The notes under the pieces: generated by a model | What the model was told of the DNA's origin: nothing | Seen by the model: only the letters and a program-made list of their open reading frames with translations | Databases searched by the model: none | Translations under genes and position numbers: made by a program | In this document: piece by piece, positions 11,101 to 22,700 of the stretch | How positions within the stretch are numbered: the stretch's first letter is position 1 | Layout of the letters: each line of letters starts with the position of its first letter | Assembly: GCF_000208865.1 (NCBI RefSeq) | Contig: NC_018397.1 | Location: 3,935,748-3,999,747 of the forward strand | DNA length: 64,000 nt | Source: Neospora caninum Liverpool | Lineage: Eukaryota; Apicomplexa; Conoidasida; Eucoccidiorida; Sarcocystidae | Direction: 5' to 3'

Positions 11101-13168
11101 CAACGTTTGCATCGCGGGAATGCCTTCGGTTCATGTCCTCGTGTGTGTGTGTGTGTGTGGGACTGTGTGTGTTGTGTAGCCGGCGAGGGCAAAGAAGGAG
11201 CGGCGGCAGGAGTAAGTGTTTTCTCGCATCTCGACACGAACCCGGGTCGCGTGGACCATACAGAGACAGCGCCTTCACACTTTGTGTGGCCGGGCGTGTT
11301 TCGGGCCACTGGGGGAGAGACTCCTCGCCTGCTGTCCTCGTCCGGCTTCCTCGTAACAGCCGTTCTGACCTCCCGAGTCCGACCGCCCTCCGTATATATT
11401 TAGACGTACAGCCGCCTACTGTGGACACATGCTCTCTCCCTCTCTCTTTCTCCCTATATATACATAAATGTGTTTTCAAATTCATGCACATATACATATA
11501 TATGTATACGTCGTTATCTGCGCAGAATCCGGAGTCGATGGCCAGGAAGTTGCGATCTCTATCAAGTTTCACCTCCCTTCTCCTTCTCTTGCGTGTTTTT
11601 CAGGTGTCGGGTGGCCAGACGCCGTTCATGGAAGGGATTTCGAGTTTGGGTGGGGCCACGTCGCTGTCTTCGGGTTTGGAGTCTCCGGCGTCGTTCGACA
11701 TCCGCAAGCGCGCGGACGGTACCTCGTCGGTTGCCTCCTCGACGGCGAAACCGTACACGATTTTGACTCCTCAAGACGTCCCCGCGGGACAGCAGCAAGG
11801 CCAGCTCTTCGGCGTCAAGCACACGTACAAAATCCCCTCGACGCTCCTTCCCGGCGCGAACGCAGGAACAGCAACCCCCAGCGGCCACATCACGCCGCGC
11901 AACCTGCTCTCTTCCGGCGCCGCCACGCCATCGGGTGTACGTACACCGTTCGCAGGCTCTCGGACGCCCCTCGTCGGCCCCGGCGGCTCTGCCTCCTTCG
12001 GCTCGGCGCCGGGCACGCCTTTCCTCGGCGCGGCCAGCGGCGCGCAAACCCCTGCGCGGGGCGCGGGCTTCCGCACTCCCGCAGGAGTCACTGTCAGCCT
12101 TAACCCGAACGAAATGGGTGAGTGGAGCAAACGTGTCGTCGATGGACTCAAAGAATTCACCAAGCCGATGGACATACACACACATGTCCGTATATCTATA
12201 TACATGTTTCTGTGAAGGTATGCTGCTGTATGTAAAATACAGGCGTGTATATACATATCAATATATATATATATATATATATGCATCTATACGTACATGC
12301 GTGTATATATGTACATATATACAGACATCTAGGCATATAGACGTTTGCTTGCATGTATATATACAGACACACATCTATGTGTGTGTAGATGCTTCTGAGG
12401 GAAAGTCTCCGTTGGGTGATGTGAGATGCCGGGATCCATTTTGGTCGGCATATGCATCTGAATGTCGCGCGCGTTTGGGTCTGAAGCGCTGCCAACATGG
12501 TTGGACTGTTTTGTCTTGCAGAACAAGAGGGTGTCTTCACTGCCGACGTCATTCGGCAGCAGCTGCGTCAGCACGAGGAAGCGGCCGCTCGCGCGAAGCA
12601 GGCCGCCGGCCAAGTGGACCCGGCAGACAGTAAGCGAGAGCCACGTAAATGTGGAACAAAAGATTCCCGAAAGTCTTCTAGTTGCGAAGAAGAGACGCAG
12701 CGAAGAAGCGGAGACAACTTCAAACGCTCTGTCGAGTTTGCAGAAGGTGCAAACAGGCGGGGGGGGGGGGGGGGGGGGGGGGGGGGAAAAAGAAGGGGGA
12801 ACTGAAAAACAAAAAANNNNNNNNNNNNNNNNNNNNNNNNNNNNNNNNNNNNNNNNNNNNNNNNNNNNNNNNNNNNNNNNNNNNNNNNNNNNNNNNNNNN
12901 NNNNNNNNNNNNNNNNTCGGGGGGGGGGGGGGGGGGGGACGAGGAGGGGGGACGTGCAAACGCAGAAGTCTGCGTCGTGGCTGGCTGGCCTCGCCGCTCT
13001 AGAGGGGAAAATATAACCAAGAAATAGTCACGGTGATCTGGGATCCTAGTCAAATCGTGCGTTTCTGGTCGTGTCTGTGTGGGCGCAGCGCGGAAGAGAA
13101 AGGGCGACGAGATTCGAGGCACACAGACCGTCACCAAGTCGAAGAAGAAGAAGCAATTCAAATTTTAA
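8135..13168 (+). CDS. SF3B2: Splicing factor 3B subunit 2 (SF3b145/CUS1)
   Basis: U2 snRNP component of the SF3b complex that helps anchor U2 at the branch site, in the nucleus. Exons: 8135-9083, 9499-9629, 9946-10136, 10554-10810, a tentative 23-nt microexon 11526-11548, 11604-12117, 12522-12629 and 13089-13168; phases agree, giving about 750 residues. The N-terminal third is acidic (Glu/Asp runs near residues 190-250). The DUF382 core follows, with PDMVEIWDTTSADPEFLVY, HWSQKRRYLQWKRGFEKPPF and MREKVRPKQNRLAIDY. The PSP domain reads GLNAPIPAGCSYGYHAGGWG. A Thr-Pro-rich block lies near residues 600-685, and the protein ends KKKKQFKF like the human KYKEFKF tail. The microexon joins exon 4 (phase 1) to exon 6 (phase 0); without it the frame breaks. 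The assembly gap lies in the last intron and does not touch coding sequence. Confidence 0.96.
12261..12282. repeat. (TA)n microsatellite, SF3B2 intron
   Basis: Pure AT dinucleotide run inside the intron 12118-12521, surrounded by degenerate TATACATATG-type sequence. Confidence 0.95.
12759..12938. repeat. Poly-G tract with a 100-N assembly gap
   Basis: A run of about 28 G (12759-12786), then A-rich sequence, exactly 100 N (12817-12916) and about 20 more G (12919-12938). The round gap size is the usual placeholder for unknown length. It sits in the last SF3B2 intron (12630-13088). Sequencing probably failed in the homopolymer. Confidence 0.98.
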
Positions 13169-15122
13169 GTCGCCCTCGCTGCCAAGTTCTCGTCCCCTTG
13201 TCTCCTCCCGGTTCTGCATGCGTTGGAGGGGGCAGCGGGGATTCCATTCGTGGCGTACGTACACCTCGTGCAGGACTCGGGAACCCCGCCCTTGCCAGAT
13301 CCAATTTTTTCCTCGGATTCAAAGGCGTTTCTCGTGTCAGATGTGCTTTCTCTGCGAGTCTCGCGTGGCCTAGCTTTTACGCCTGCGGCGTGTAAGCCAG
13401 GCACAAGCTGACCATGGCCGGTACGCTACGCTTCGCGTTTTCTCCACAGTGTTAGCTTCCACTGCTTTGTCCACCGCCCGAGATCAGCGGCTCATGTCTG
13501 GAGTGTTCTCTCTCACTTTCCGTCTCTTGTCTCTCGCCTCAGATGCAGTGCCCTCGCCGCTCGTCTCTCCAGTATCTCGCAAAAACGACGCTGTGTCTCT
13601 GCTCTCGTCTCGCAGCTCTCGCACCTCAACCGTCATCCCTAGTGACGGTTAAAATCGATCCTTTTCGACATTGCGTTATCAACGCTTTTCAGTGACGCTG
13701 CAGCGCAGCACACAGCGCGCGCCGCAGCCTGCTGTTGTTTCTTGAGGGCGTTACTACGGTCTCTGTCAACTTTTTCGAAAATCCCCTCAGGGCCGATCCA
13801 GAGCGCGGTGTGACCCCAGGGATCCAGTACACGCATGCGACGAGTGGAAGTAGCCGGCTGGTTCTTCTGAGAATCTTAGATGTGAGAAGGAAGCTAGGTT
13901 TTTACACATTTCCAGTTAATAAACGGAATGCCGGAAGTCGTGATGGTCGAGACACATCGATTTCGTGAATCGCAATCGAATTGCAAAAGCATGGATATCC
14001 GTGAGGCTCGGTAGCGGCACTAGCGGTAGAGTGAGGCTCTTTAAGAGTGGAAGAACCGGGAAAAAACGCCGTCTCGCCTGCGCTTTCTCGGGTGTAACTC
14101 CTTCCCGAAACTTCAGCGCAGTGAGAATTTCGGGAACGAAAATTCGTTGAAAACGCAAAGACCACAAGGGCTGCTCTGTTGTGTGGCCCTTTCGTTCACA
14201 TACACCCGAGGGGGCGTCTAGGTATTTTGAATCGTCACACTTGGCCAAGAAGGCCTCTGCGACTTCGATTGCTTTCTGCGCGCCTTGCCCAATTCCGCTT
14301 GCCATCGCACGTTCGGAAGCTGTGTCGGCAAAAAGGCGGAAGGGGTGTTTATACGGTGTGCAGTGTCATCGGAGATAAACTCCAGATTAAACGCGGAGCG
14401 AGCGCATGCAGTGACGCTTCACGGTGCGTAACGGACTTGATTTCTGGCCTGTGTGATTATGCTAAAGAGCCTGTGGAGGAATCAGATCCCCTCCCAGCAA
14501 ACGTGCGTCTGGGCAACGGTCGCGTCGTTTATAGAGGAGCACGAGAGACGAAAGAGAAGCAAGAGAAGGACTAAAGACGCAGTGAAGACCAGGGTAGAGG
14601 GATATCCTAGAGAGGTAGAGACGATAAAGGTGAAACGTAACTTGGCGCCAGTGTGGGAGCACGAAACAAAGATTGGAGCACAGAGGCAGAGACATAAAGG
14701 GGGGAGTTTCCGAGCAAACCTCAGCGACGGATTGTCTATTGGGAAACCGGGCGCAGGCACACACACCGCGAAGACGACGGCGGCGAGCTGGGAAGGAAAG
14801 CCCCTTTGGCGCTGTGACAAACGTTTTTGAAGAAGTCCGCAGAGAGAACGAAAGAAAAAACGCCGAGACACTTCAGGGCGCACAGACTGCCTGAGAGGAG
14901 TGCAGTTTCTGGATCGCAGGGAGACAGGGGAACCCCCGACACGAAAACGCGTTCGGATGATTTAGGCGCGAACTAAAACAGGGTGAAGCGGCAATAAGCG
15001 GCGCTCGAGAAAGACGGTAAAAGCGGAGGCACAGGCTAAGACACACAGTGAGCAGAGACACGGTCTTTAAAAGACACTTCTTTTGAAGCTTCTTCCATTT
15101 CGTTTGGTGTAAAAGACCTCGT
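13169..15122. other. Convergent spacer between SF3B2 and RSL1D1
   Basis: Nearly 2 kb between two stop codons facing each other, so it holds both 3' untranslated regions. Apart from the doubtful minus-strand ORF at 13916-14305, I see no gene, no RNA gene and no clear repeat. Confidence 0.6.
13916..14305 (-). CDS. Doubtful small protein, 129 residues, unrecognised
   Basis: A minus-strand ORF starting at ATG 14305. Residues 1-34 look coding-like: they begin MASGIGQGAQKAIEVAEAFL and continue with a mixed charged stretch to DAPSG. The reading frame is also open upstream of the ATG for about 20 codons. A possible donor (GTGTATG) follows the DAPSG codons, so the true product could be shorter and spliced. 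I recognise no domain, signal peptide or membrane segment. It lies in the 3' spacer between SF3B2 and RSL1D1 and is on the same strand as RSL1D1. It could equally be a chance ORF or the remnant of an older gene. Confidence 0.3.
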   Translation of the reverse strand: MASGIGQGAQKAIEVAEAFLAKCDDSKYLDAPSGVCERKGHTTEQPLWSLRFQRIFVPEILTALKFREGVTPEKAQARRRFFPVLPLLKSLTLPLVPLPSLTDIHAFAIRLRFTKSMCLDHHDFRHSVY

Positions 15123-17026
15123 CTACTTCGCCTTGGTCTTCATCTTCTTCTTCGCCTGCAACGCCGGCTTCGCCAGAGCCGCTGCGCCCAAAGCGTCTTC
15201 GCCCTTTCTCTTTTTCGAGGCTGCGTCGAGCCGCATGATGGGCCGCTCGGCCTTTGCTTGTCTTTCCTTTCCTTCTCGACCGTCTGCGCTTCCCGATCCA
15301 GGCTTCGAGCTCCCGCCTTCCTTCCGCTTCAACGCCCCCGCCTTCGGAGCCTTCTTTCCCCGGCTGTCGAGTGCCCGTGCTTCAGCTGGTTCCCGCGCTT
15401 TTTCTTTCTCAGGCGCGGCAGGCGGCGGCGCAGAGACGTAGTGCCGAGCAGCTTCTGTGTACGAGGCGTCAGAGTAGATCGGCAGCGCCGGAGCGTCCGT
15501 GGCCTGTACAGACACCGCGTGAATCGTGTTTCGGAACTTGGCGTCGTTCGCGAAGAAGGCGAAGGCTGCCTCCAGGGCCTTCTTCGCATTTGCGAGAAGA
15601 TGGTGAGCCGGCATGTTCGCCCGGCCGATTTTTATCGCCACGCACGGCCCGCGAGGAAGGAAAAAGTACGTCGACTTGAGCGCCTCCTCCAGCGCCGGGC
15701 GCACGTTCGTCGAAGACAACTTCACCGGCAAAGGAAGCCTGAGCATCGCAACAAGACATGCAAATCAAGGGGTGTGCAACGAACACTCCAACGACCTAAA
15801 AAGACCGAAGTGGTAAAAAAAGACTGCTAGAGAAAGAGGAAGCGGAGGAGAGGAAGCGGAAGAGAGGAAGCGGAGGAGAACGAGAAAGCGAGAGCGGTCG
15901 ACAGAGAGGAAGCGAGAGAAGGCGTGTGCGCGGGCGCGGCTCCCTTTTGCGTTTTCTGCTCCCTCTCTCTTTCAGGTCTTACTTCTTCGCCTGGATGAAG
16001 GTTTTTCCCAAGACAGGAGTCAGCTTGTCGGCGATTTTGCGGTCGCAGAGGAAGACGTCGTGGCTGGCACACAGCATGCGTTTGTCTTTGAAAGTGGGGA
16101 ACTTCTTCTTCAGCTTCTCGATTCCCAGAACGCGCGTCAAACCTGAAAGCTTCTCGGGCGCGATCAAGTCTTTCCACTTCCGCTGGGGATCCTTGACGAA
16201 GAGACAGCACTCGCCTTCGCCCTTCGAGACGTCAAAAAGCGGATGAGGCAGGACGCTGCGAACAGGAACGAAGCGGGGCTTTTTCATGCACAGACGTGCA
16301 CGGATGATTGGCGAATGCGAGGCCGCAAAAAAAAGAAGCGAACGCGCACGAACACAAGAGCACAGCACCCTCAGCGGAAGAAGTGAGAAGATCACGGAGC
16401 AGCGACACAAGAAGAGACAGCGGGGGCGCTCTCCCCTCTATCTACGAAGCGATACAGCTGGGGCCGCAAAGGAAAGAGGCAGCTTGGACAAGAGGGAAAA
16501 CAAAGAAAGGGAAATCGTCGGCACCGGAGGAGCCGAAGAGGAACTCTGTGGCATGCGAGAAACAAGGCAGACGAGAGTGGAGAATGAACGTGGAACGAAC
16601 ACCGGGAGGCCGAAGCGAAAAGGAAGAGGCAGGGATTGTCGAAAAGGAAAAAAACCAGACAGAATGTTGAGAGGCGAAACGCACTTTTAAGACACTCTGA
16701 GGCATATTGCGTTGCCGCGCCAAAGAGAGGCTTGTTCGACCCTTCCCCTGTTTCACTTTTCCGCTTTCTACAAAGGTTGCCTCTCAGCGAAGCGCACATG
16801 GCCCTTACTTGCAAGGGACAGAATCTCTTGGAGCTGTCTTAGCAACTATATGTGGATTTATCTTCTATAGTAAAGATATGGTCGGAGATACTGTAAACCT
16901 ATTCAATGTAAATTCAGGTAAAACCCTAAGTGTCCCAACAAAAAACCTACAAACCTATATATATCTGCAAACAACGGTATTCTTATCCATATGCATACGT
17001 CTATGCAGCCTAATACACCCGAAGCC

Positions 17027-17080
<54 letters not shown>

Positions 17081-17833
17081 AATGCGCAGGCAAGGATATT
17101 GTCTGCATGTACCTTTTATATACATGAACATATGCATATATATACATATGCTGTGAAGCTCTGAATACGTGTCGGAGTTTGCTGCAGAGTCTGTTTGTTG
17201 CAAACGGCGAGAACCCTTGCCTCCTCCTCGCTGTCCTCTGCAGATGTGGGGTCATGTCGTCTGTTGGAGGGTGGTCGTTTGGAGAGAAGCCCGAGAAGAG
17301 CCTTACATTTGAACGGGGTGTTTCCGAAAAGATTGGGGAATGTTCTTGAGGGCGAGCATGAGGGAGACAGTCGCAGCGCCTTTCTCTTCGAGCAGATCTT
17401 GCGTGCCTCGTTCGCCTGCCTTCTTCATCACGTACGCCGTGAGACCAGCCAGGGCTTTCTTGAGCAGGGAAGGGGAGACGCTGCATCCTGGAATCTTCTC
17501 CTCGGTCTCTTCAGGCGCTGTTCCATCGGTTTTTTGTTTCTTCTTCGGGGCGAGGTTCCGATCTCTTGCCCCGTGCGCAGCTGTCTTTTCGCGGGAGGCG
17601 GCGGAGGCCGAGGAAGACGCAGATGGAGACGGAGGCAGTCTACCAGGTTTAGTGGCTGAGGACGAAGAGGCCGTAAGAGAGGAAGAGACAGAAGAGACAG
17701 AAGCCGCGGAAGGAGTCTTTTTCTTTTTGCTCGGATCTTTAAGTTTTGAAGGCTCTCCGTTACGCTCGTCTTCGCGTCCTCTCTTCTTCCCCTGCGAGGC
17801 TGCCTGAGCCCCCTTCGCGACTCCTGCAGCCAT
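15123..17833 (-). CDS. Ribosomal L1 domain-containing protein (RSL1D1/Utp30/Cic1 type)
   Basis: Likely nucleolar factor of ribosome assembly. Exon 1 (17833 to about 17307) encodes a low-complexity Lys/Ser/Pro N-terminus and then the start of the L1 fold (SPSLLKKALAGLTAYVMKKA, LMLALKNIPQ). Exon 2 (about 16278-15983) carries VLPHPLFD, CLFVKDPQRKW, KRMLCASHDVFLCDRKIADK and LTPVLGKTF. Exon 3 (15738-15123) carries GPCVAIKIGRANMPAHHLLAN and IYSDASY, then a basic tail (KKKMKTKAK) that fits nucleolar localisation. The exon 2/3 junction is clean (AA|GTAAGA to CAG|G). The exon 1/2 junction is not: the good donor GTAAGG (phase 2) does not fit the only nearby acceptor (AAAAAG|CCC, phase 0), while a weaker donor GTTCAA ten bases upstream does. 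Total about 475-480 residues. It is divergent from TRM10. Confidence 0.86.
16840..16985. other. AT-rich segment unlike its surroundings; possible organelle-derived insert
   Basis: About 140 bp in RSL1D1 intron 1 that is clearly more AT-rich and less repetitive than the neighbouring DNA. Read on the plus strand it stays open through residues such as FIFYSKDMVGDTVNLFNVNS. Nuclear insertions of mitochondrial DNA are common in T. gondii, so this is a candidate, but I could not match it to a mitochondrial gene I know. Confidence 0.2.
17031..17076. repeat. (TA)n microsatellite, RSL1D1 intron 1
   Basis: A 46-bp pure AT run, one of the longest in the window, inside the first intron of the L1-domain gene. 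Confidence 0.97.
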
Positions 17834-18869
17834 GGCGGCGACGGAGGAGAGAAAGAAAAAGTGCAGGAGAGGAGGCGGGAGAGAACTCAGAAAAAAAGCA
17901 AATCAAGAGAAATGCGGAAAGGTTGGAGGCTCAGCGGCGTGGAAGAGAGCGTGGAACCGAAGCCTGTCGAGCGAACAGATAAAAAAAACAGAGGACGTAG
18001 AGGGAGAGGAGAAAGCGAGTTCCGATTAAAGAGAAGAAAATGTGCGTGAAGGTCCAGAGGAAAAGCAAACGGGCTAGAAAAAAAGTCATCCGAGCTTCTC
18101 TTTCCCTCTCACTTCACGAGGATTCGATGACCGTGGCCGCGCAGAGGGACGAGATCGTCTCGCTCTACTGCACACCGGCGCGACCAAATCGAGTCCTCAG
18201 TCCCGGAATAGACAAACTTGGAGAAGAGAAAGGGGAAAAGGTCGCTTTGAATATTTAAAAGGAAAGCCTTTCAGCAACCACAGAGAACAAGAAACTCGAG
18301 AACGAAACGCCTGTGGGGCCGATACACGCGGTCTCCGTTGCAAGCGGTTGGGGGCTTCTACGGCGCCGCGCGCTGTTTTTCGCGCATGCATCGACAGCAG
18401 GCGCATGCAGCGAAGGCAGGGAATCGAAACAGAAAAGGAACAGAATTCTTTAGAAGAAAGACGCGAGAAACAGAGACAGTCCTGCTTTTTTGTGGTCATT
18501 CTTAAACGCTGTCTGCTGTCGACATCTCAGGCTTCTTGCCTGTCGAACTGCTCTGCCGCTCAGGTGTATGTACACCTCGGCAGTCTTTGAGTCGGGCCAG
18601 CGCGCGCATTCACCTTCCGAGTTGGAGTGTCTTTTGTCTTTTGCGTGGTATTTCCCGCTAAAATCTACAATCTTCTGTAGTCTGATAAACGGCCATCTTG
18701 TTTTCAGATGTTCATTTTTGCTTCGGACGTGCTTCTATCTGGCAGCACTGAGAAAAACGCCGTATATTCCCCCGTCCTTTTGTACTGCTCGTCCGTGACT
18801 GGGATTTTTGCCGATTGCGCGTCTTCTTCGCCTGCTGTTCCGCGAAGATCGAACGCCCACGCGGCAACC
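17834..18869. promoter_or_regulatory. Divergent promoter interval, RSL1D1 / TRM10
   Basis: Just over 1 kb between two start codons facing away from each other, the tightest divergent pair here. It contains GCGCATGC-type sites at about 18383-18408 and a GTATGTACACC element at about 18566, resembling the TGCATGC and TGTAC-type motifs reported in Toxoplasma promoters. No gene is supported inside. Function is inferred from position only. Confidence 0.45.
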
Positions 18870-19681
18870 ATGACGCGCTCTCCGCCTTCTCTCTCTTCTC
18901 CCTCCGCTGCAACTTCTTTCTCTAACTACCAGGAGGAGGGAACATCCAGCAGCATCTGCGAATCTTCCTCAAAAAAGGGTAGCCGTTCCAGCACTAGCAG
19001 CGTCTTGCGCTCCGCGTCATCTAATAATTGTGAGTCTTCTCAACGGTCACCCCGAATATCTCCTTCCTCTTCTTCCTCTTCTTCCTCGTCGTCTTCCTCT
19101 TCTTCCTCTTCGTCTTCCTCGGCTCCAGAAGCCAAGCGGTTGCCGCGTTCGCAGAAAAAGTGGGCGAAGCGAGCAGACTATCGGGAAAAAAAGAGGCAGC
19201 AGAGACCGCAAGAAAGAAGACGAAGAAGACGCGACAGAAAGGAACAACTTCTCCAGGAAACGCAACACCTCACAGAAGGTACTGAGGCCGAGATGCACTT
19301 CACCACCGCAGCTAGTGATCCATAAATATCGACACATGCATCCATATTCGGGGTACATTGCGTGCGGAACAGAACGTGGCAAAAAGGCATACCTTTCTAT
19401 ATACATATATATATCTATACTTCTATGTATATATATATATATATGTGAATTCGTAGAGAGACAGATTTTCATGGAGCCGGTAGAAAGACGCTGGAGACGT
19501 CTAGAGGTGTATGTTCACGTATCGCCATGTTACCAGAAGGCAATGCTGTTTTGATTCCGCTATGTTCACCTCTATATAGATACGTAGAAAGGTGCATAGT
19601 TAAAGATGCAAACATATATTTGTATACGCTCTGTGCAATACAGAGGGAACGTACAGGCGTATCGTCCACATACGCATGCAC

Positions 19682-19722
<41 letters not shown>

Positions 19723-22700
19723 TGGGCTAACGGCAGTCGTCTTCGAAACTCAAATACCATGTTTCATTTGTATGCGCGTATATACCCAGCTAAGGAGCTT
19801 AAGGAGCCCGAGACTTCCGATCTCGTTCGTTTGAGGCTTCAAAAGCCTTTCTGAGCGACCTCGCGTTTGGGATGTTTTTCGGTCTGCAGAGGAGAGAACA
19901 GCGTTTGTGAAAAAGCGGAAAGAGGAGACGCGGCTGCAGAAGGAAACGTTGCTGGTGAGGCGTATGCGATCTGCAAGGTTGATTCCGTTTTTGCACTTTC
20001 TCGTCTTCCCCGTCCGATGGCTGCCTTTCCTGTTTTTTCGCTTCTGTTGTCTTTGTTTTGCGCGGCCTTTTCGCCCGTTCCTTCGCTGGCCATCCTCTCG
20101 AGTTCTCCCTCCTCTTCCTCCTTTTCCCACCGTCTCTTGTCGCTCTCATCCTTCTGGCCCCGCGGCCTCTTCTCCCTCTCCACATTTTCCTTCGCATTCC
20201 TCCACCTTGTCTGCTGCCGCTTCTTCCTCGCTTTTTCATATTTTCCCCTCACGGCCATCATGTTTCGACGGCGGCGTCTCCAAAGGTCTTTTCGCCTTCT
20301 CTCTTTTTCTCCTTCGTTTTGTCGGAGACGTTTCCGCTTACGCGGACGTCCCCAGTGCAGACATTTGCACGAACAAAAGAGGACAACAAAACAGACGTTT
20401 TCTGACTTGTTGTGATAAACGCACTTCCGGCAGCCTAAACGTGAATCGTGAACGCGACTCCTGATGCTCCATTTATTTGTTCTCTCTCGTCTCCCCTTCT
20501 TCTCTTCTCCGATTTCCCCGCTTCGTTTTTCCCTTTCTGTGTCCAGGAGCACGTGCGCCGCTGCCACGCCGAGGACGCCGTCGGTCTCCCTCGCATTTGC
20601 TTCAATTGCAGCTTCGAGTCTCTCATGAACGAAAAAGTGAGGATGAAAAGCACATGCAAGATGTCCCTATCGCCACCCGGAGACTCTCTCCTCACGAAGG
20701 ATTGTGACATTTCCACACTCCCCTCTCCCGCGACAACGCTCGCCCTTCTGCCGGCAAACATCTACGGATCTACGTGTACATATTTATGTATACATATACG
20801 CATATATATTGGTATGCACATATTTGTTTTTATGCCTATAAGCATGCACGCGTGTAATTATATATATATATATATGCATACATACGGGTCTCTCGAGGGA
20901 TATATGTCTTTATATATTTGTAGGATGGTGACGGCAGCTGATGTGAAACTTTACGTGGCATTTTGCTTCATGGGAACCGTCTCTCTTGTGTCCTGGCTCT
21001 CCTTGGGGCCGTGTCCGTTCAGGAAATCCGCAGTCTGGCCAAGCAGCTTTTCATTTCGTATCACCTCGTTCGCAGTTCCCCGTCCGTGCCGGTGAGGCCC
21101 CTGCCGATCGCAAAGGAACATCGCCCGACTTCCGTCTCGTCGTCGTTTTGCTCCGTGCCTTTCTCTGCAAATGTCTTTCGGTGTGAATCAATACCCATGT
21201 CTACGCATATCTATGTATATAGATATCAACATTATATATATATATATATATATGTTTGTATTTGTGTGCCTCTGCTTCCACCAAACGAACACCCTAGCTG
21301 TCTGTGTATCTCTGTCTTGTTGTGTCTTCGTCGGTGGCTGCGTGTGTTTTCCTATTGAAGTGGAAACGCGATCTGTGCACGCACCTGAAGAGAAAGGTGG
21401 GTGACTGAGGTCCCACGCATGCTGTTGGACTCAAGCAGGTTCCCTGCGACACGCGACGCCGGGTTCTTTGAGGGGCATTCGTGGGCGTGGGTGTACGTAC
21501 GCCCGCTGCCGCGTCTGCACTCCACCTTTTACTTCTCTCTTCTTCTCTGTCGCCATGTGGCCTCGGTTTCGGATTTGGGACCTGTCCCCCGAGTTGCTTT
21601 TGTGTGCGGCGTCTGCGCGGCTCTCTGTCTGTGCCTGCAGCGTCTCCTTCCTGTATACGTGCAGGCATATACGGGGTAGCAGCGATGTGTGTATTGCCTC
21701 GTCGACAGGCGTTGCTTCCGGCTCCACGTGTCACCGTTTTTTCGCTGTCTGAAGGCTTTGGTCTCTCAGATGCAGCTCCACTTGGCTTCGTTCCACGACG
21801 ACAATGCAGTATACCAGGCCTGCCGAGATCTCTTCTCTTTCAACTCTTGGATTGTAAGCGCAAGAGTCTTTCGCTGAAGCGGAGGATCGAACCCGACAGA
21901 GTGATTGATCGACGTTTTGTGCACATCGAGAAGTAGAGGTACACATATTTAGACAGTAGAGAAGGGGCGAAGCTTAGGTACAGAGCTAGAGATAGATGGC
22001 GCTAGATTCCGGAGGTAGATAGAGAAGCATGTTTGCAGAAGGGTACCTGTGGGGATAAGAAGATAGAGAGGCAAATGCCCCGCCCTTGCAATTGATCTCA
22101 GGTAGCCGGCGTCGATTACGTCGAGGAAAGCCTTCCCGAGCGCAGGAACAGAACCCGCTGTTTGTTTTCCTTTGCCTGTACGCTGGCCGTCTCAGGTGCG
22201 ACGCCACGAGCGGCCTTACTGGGAAATTTTCTCGCCAGAAGAAGTCGTCGTTCTGTCCCCCGACGCCGAAGAGGTGAGAGTCACGCTGCGATCGTAGAGC
22301 GACGAAGGCCAAAGGAATGAAAAGGAAGAGAGAGGGAGGGGAGCGCAGAAAAACGACCAAGCGGGAAGGGGCGGCGACGCAGAGAAGAAGGGCGAAAACG
22401 CGCTGAGGCCGCAGAAAGGACTGGGGACGAAGAGGGTACTCGGCACAAAAGGAAGAAGAAGTAACTTAACGAGAGAGGTGATAGTGTAAATACACCTTTG
22501 GAAATGCATTTCTCGTCTGTGCGTTAGGTTCGGACGTTTCATGTGGCGTGAAGTTTGCTGTCTGTGTCCCCGATTTGGGCTTAGGAGCTTCTCTCTGTCG
22601 AGGCGGACAAAGTCTACGTAGTTGGCGGTCTCGTTGATCGAACCATCAGTCGAGTAAGCAGAAAAGTGGACTGTTCCTTCTTCTCTTTGTCTTTTTTAAT

